This document shows positions 62,789-64,000 of a DNA stretch of 64,000 nucleotides, in pieces. Where the stretch lies: NCBI RefSeq assembly GCF_900129685.1, contig NZ_FQWM01000006.1:1-64000 (forward strand). Direction: 5' to 3'. The first letter of the stretch is position 1, and each line of letters begins with the position of its first letter. Source of the stretch: Cognatishimia maritima. GTDB taxonomy: Bacteria > Pseudomonadota > Alphaproteobacteria > Rhodobacterales > Rhodobacteraceae. The position numbers and the translations under genes were made by a program. Below the pieces are notes generated by a model, which was not told where the DNA came from, did no database searches, and saw nothing but the letters and a program-made list of their open reading frames with translations.

Positions 62789-62812
62789 AAAAAACCCCGG
62801 CCGAGGCCGGGG
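62789..62812 (-). terminator. Terminator of the gapR gene
   Basis: CCCCGGCC/GGCCGGGG hairpin with a 2-nt loop, followed on the minus strand by six T, 15 bp after the stop. Confidence 0.9.
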
Positions 62813-62826
62813 CGTTCTTGCGGGGC

Positions 62827-63087
62827 TTAGCTCATGCCTAGCGCTTCTTTGTACATTTCCAGAACCGCCTCTTCTTCGGCGATGTCGTTCTGGTCGCGTT
62901 TGCGCAATGCGATGATTTTGCGCATCACCTTGACGTCATAGCCGCGGCCTTTGGCTTCGGCCATCACCTCTTTCTGGTGATCCATGATGTCTTTCTTTTC
63001 CTGCTCCAGACGCTCAAATCGTTCGATGAACTGGCGCAGTTCATCTGCAGTCACGCGGTAGCTTGCCTCAACAACGTTATCGGACAT
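62827..63087 (-). CDS. gapR: GapR-family (DUF2312) nucleoid-associated protein
   Basis: An 86-residue all-helical DNA-binding protein: VTADELRQFIERFERLEQEKK forms a long coiled coil, followed by the conserved GRGYDVKVMRKIIALRKRD. In Caulobacter, GapR clamps over-twisted DNA and aids replication and transcription. AGGAGTGAAC precedes ATG 63087; the GTG at 63093 is a less likely start. Single gene with its own terminator. Confidence 0.95.
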   Translation of the reverse strand: MSDNVVEASYRVTADELRQFIERFERLEQEKKDIMDHQKEVMAEAKGRGYDVKVMRKIIALRKRDQNDIAEEEAVLEMYKEALGMS

Positions 63088-63221
63088 GTTCACTCCTGTC
63101 TTCTTCAGTCGCGCACCCTAATGCGCACCCGCAAAGGCCGCAAGTCAGCAATCCATTCTGGCTTGTGATTGACGCGCGTTTCCGGTACCCGAGGCGGCAA
63201 TTTGGCAAAGGGATGATGACC

Positions 63222-63437
63222 ATGGAATGGCTGGTTTGGATTGGTACCGCAATTTCGCTTGTGGGTCTGGCGGGGTTGATCCTGTCGATCATCCGGGTAG
63301 CGCGGCTGAAAAAGCAGGGTCTCGGTGACGATGATCTGCGGGCTGCGGTTCAGAAAGTGATGCCCTTGAACCTTGGGTCGCTATTTCTGTCGGTAATCGG
63401 GCTGATGGTGGTTATGGTCGGCATTTCGTTCAGCTGA
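63222..63437 (+). CDS. Small two-helix membrane protein
   Basis: A 71-residue protein with two transmembrane helices (WLVWIGTAISLVGLAGLILS and LFLSVIGLMVVMVGISF) joined by a basic, cytoplasmic loop. Similar short proteins occur widely in Rhodobacteraceae without a known function. ATG 63222 lies 9 nt after AAAGGG; in-frame ATGs at 63213 and 63216 are possible. Confidence 0.72.
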   Translation: MEWLVWIGTAISLVGLAGLILSIIRVARLKKQGLGDDDLRAAVQKVMPLNLGSLFLSVIGLMVVMVGISFS

Positions 63438-63472
63438 TCTGACCTGCGCCCTACCTAGAATATAGAGCCATT

Positions 63473-63500
63473 AAAAAACGCGCCTCGTTTCCAAGGCGCG
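63473..63500 (-). terminator. Terminator after the 71-residue minus-strand gene
   Basis: CGCGCCT/AGGCGCG hairpin with an 8-nt loop; on the minus strand six T follow. It lies 41 bp after the stop at 63541 and also between two converging genes. Confidence 0.85.
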
Positions 63501-63540
63501 CGATTGAAGACCATAATCTTCGAAGTGATGTTCCGTCCGG

Positions 63541-63756
63541 TTAGACCGGAACGTTGTCAAAGGACGCTTCCAGCGCCTCATCCACCAAATCAAGGTCAAG
63601 CCGACGCAGCTTACCGGGCACTTTGCCCCCTTTGAGTTTGATCAACTCAAGTGTCCGGTGCAATTGGTCATGCAGCCGGAAGCGATCCGATCCCGAAGCT
63701 TCGGAGATATGTGTCGCAATACCCTGCGCACGTTCGATCAGCTCTTTCACGTCCAT
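63541..63756 (-). CDS. Small conserved hypothetical protein
   Basis: A 71-residue soluble helical protein (MDVKELIERAQGIATHIS...). It has no motif that I recognise. GGGAGGAAAC precedes ATG 63756, a strong ribosome site, and a terminator follows the gene, so it is probably real. The gene was moved from 63768 to this start. Confidence 0.7.
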   Translation of the reverse strand: MDVKELIERAQGIATHISEASGSDRFRLHDQLHRTLELIKLKGGKVPGKLRRLDLDLVDEALEASFDNVPV

Positions 63757-64000
63757 GTTTCCTCCCATCTGTGTCTTCGACTTCTTTCAACACAATCTCA
63801 ACCAGAGAGCGATTCCTCCCTATCGCAGTCTACTTCTGTAATTGCGTCAGTTTTGCGAATGGCCCTTCGCAAGCGACGCATTTCACTCAATTGATGTTGA
63901 TACCCAGAATAACAGCGCGATTCTTGGTCTCACCGCAAGACTTGCGCAGAATTTAAGCGCAAGAATCTTACTTTCTGCATAATATCGAGAAGGTAATGAT
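63757..64000. other. Window end, no gene seen
   Basis: Promoter side of the small minus-strand gene, then AT-richer sequence to the window edge. No RNA gene, repeat or coherent coding frame was recognised; frames present overlap the gene or lack start context. Confidence 0.45.

Overview
The window looks like a chromosomal segment of a marine alphaproteobacterium of the Rhodobacteraceae (Roseobacter group). This rests on the gene set: a PutR-type Lrp regulator divergent from a PutA without a DNA-binding domain, MetR/MetF, an aa3 oxidase subunit I next to a DUF2244 gene, a GapR homologue, and a DUF1127 gene followed by CcsR-like 'cuckoo' sRNAs, an arrangement known from Rhodobacter sphaeroides. 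No rRNA gene is present, so no genus is assigned.

Layout. 1-1640 is an accessory patch: the right end of an IS3-family element sits inside a SIR2-domain gene, downstream of the 3' end of a tRNA-Leu(UAA). 1.8-22.2 kb is mostly housekeeping: proline catabolism, a rhomboid protease, an inositol-phosphatase family protein, methionine/folate genes, the cuckoo sRNA array, Mrp, ctaD, a PiT phosphate transporter, a TPR-sulfotransferase, a cytochrome c and lipB. 22.2-23.6 kb holds a second tRNA-Leu (GAG) followed by a 1.3 kb AT-rich insert. The insert is bounded by a 15-bp repeat of the tRNA 3' end and carries a single HEPN-like gene and no integrase. 23.7-25.6 kb has an AraC regulator divergent from an enoyl-CoA hydratase.

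25.7-54.1 kb is a large surface-polysaccharide locus: BY-kinase-like protein, four glycosyltransferases plus a TagA-type enzyme, Gfo/Idh/MocA oxidoreductases, an acetyltransferase, a ligase/polymerase-like protein, an ExoY-type priming transferase, a Wzz-like protein and a Wzx-like flippase. Embedded in it is a hybrid PKS-NRPS operon: PKS, GT2, NRPS and phosphopantetheinyl transferase overlap or are separated by at most 2 bp. They lie on the same strand between the flippase and the Wzz-like gene, with no internal terminator that I can see. The NRPS has the order formyltransferase, condensation-domain remnant, adenylation domain split by a luciferase-like monooxygenase, PCP. Its specificity residues read close to the glycine code. 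The PKS has the order KS-AT-KR-DH-ACP-TE. I infer that the NRPS supplies an N-formylated and possibly oxidised glycine starter that the PKS extends once and releases. The enclosed glycosyltransferase and flippase hint at a glycosylated or exported product. This is the strongest candidate for an undescribed system.

54.1-64 kb contains a secreted SGNH-like/GH-A/RTX protein, a class IV aminotransferase, a fused iron-type ABC permease, an HWE-type histidine kinase with an ethylene-receptor-like N-terminal domain (Asp, Cys and His ligand positions conserved), a VOC protein, GapR and small conserved proteins.

All calls come from reading the translated sequence by eye. No database search was run, and start codons were moved where ribosome-binding sites or family length argued for it.
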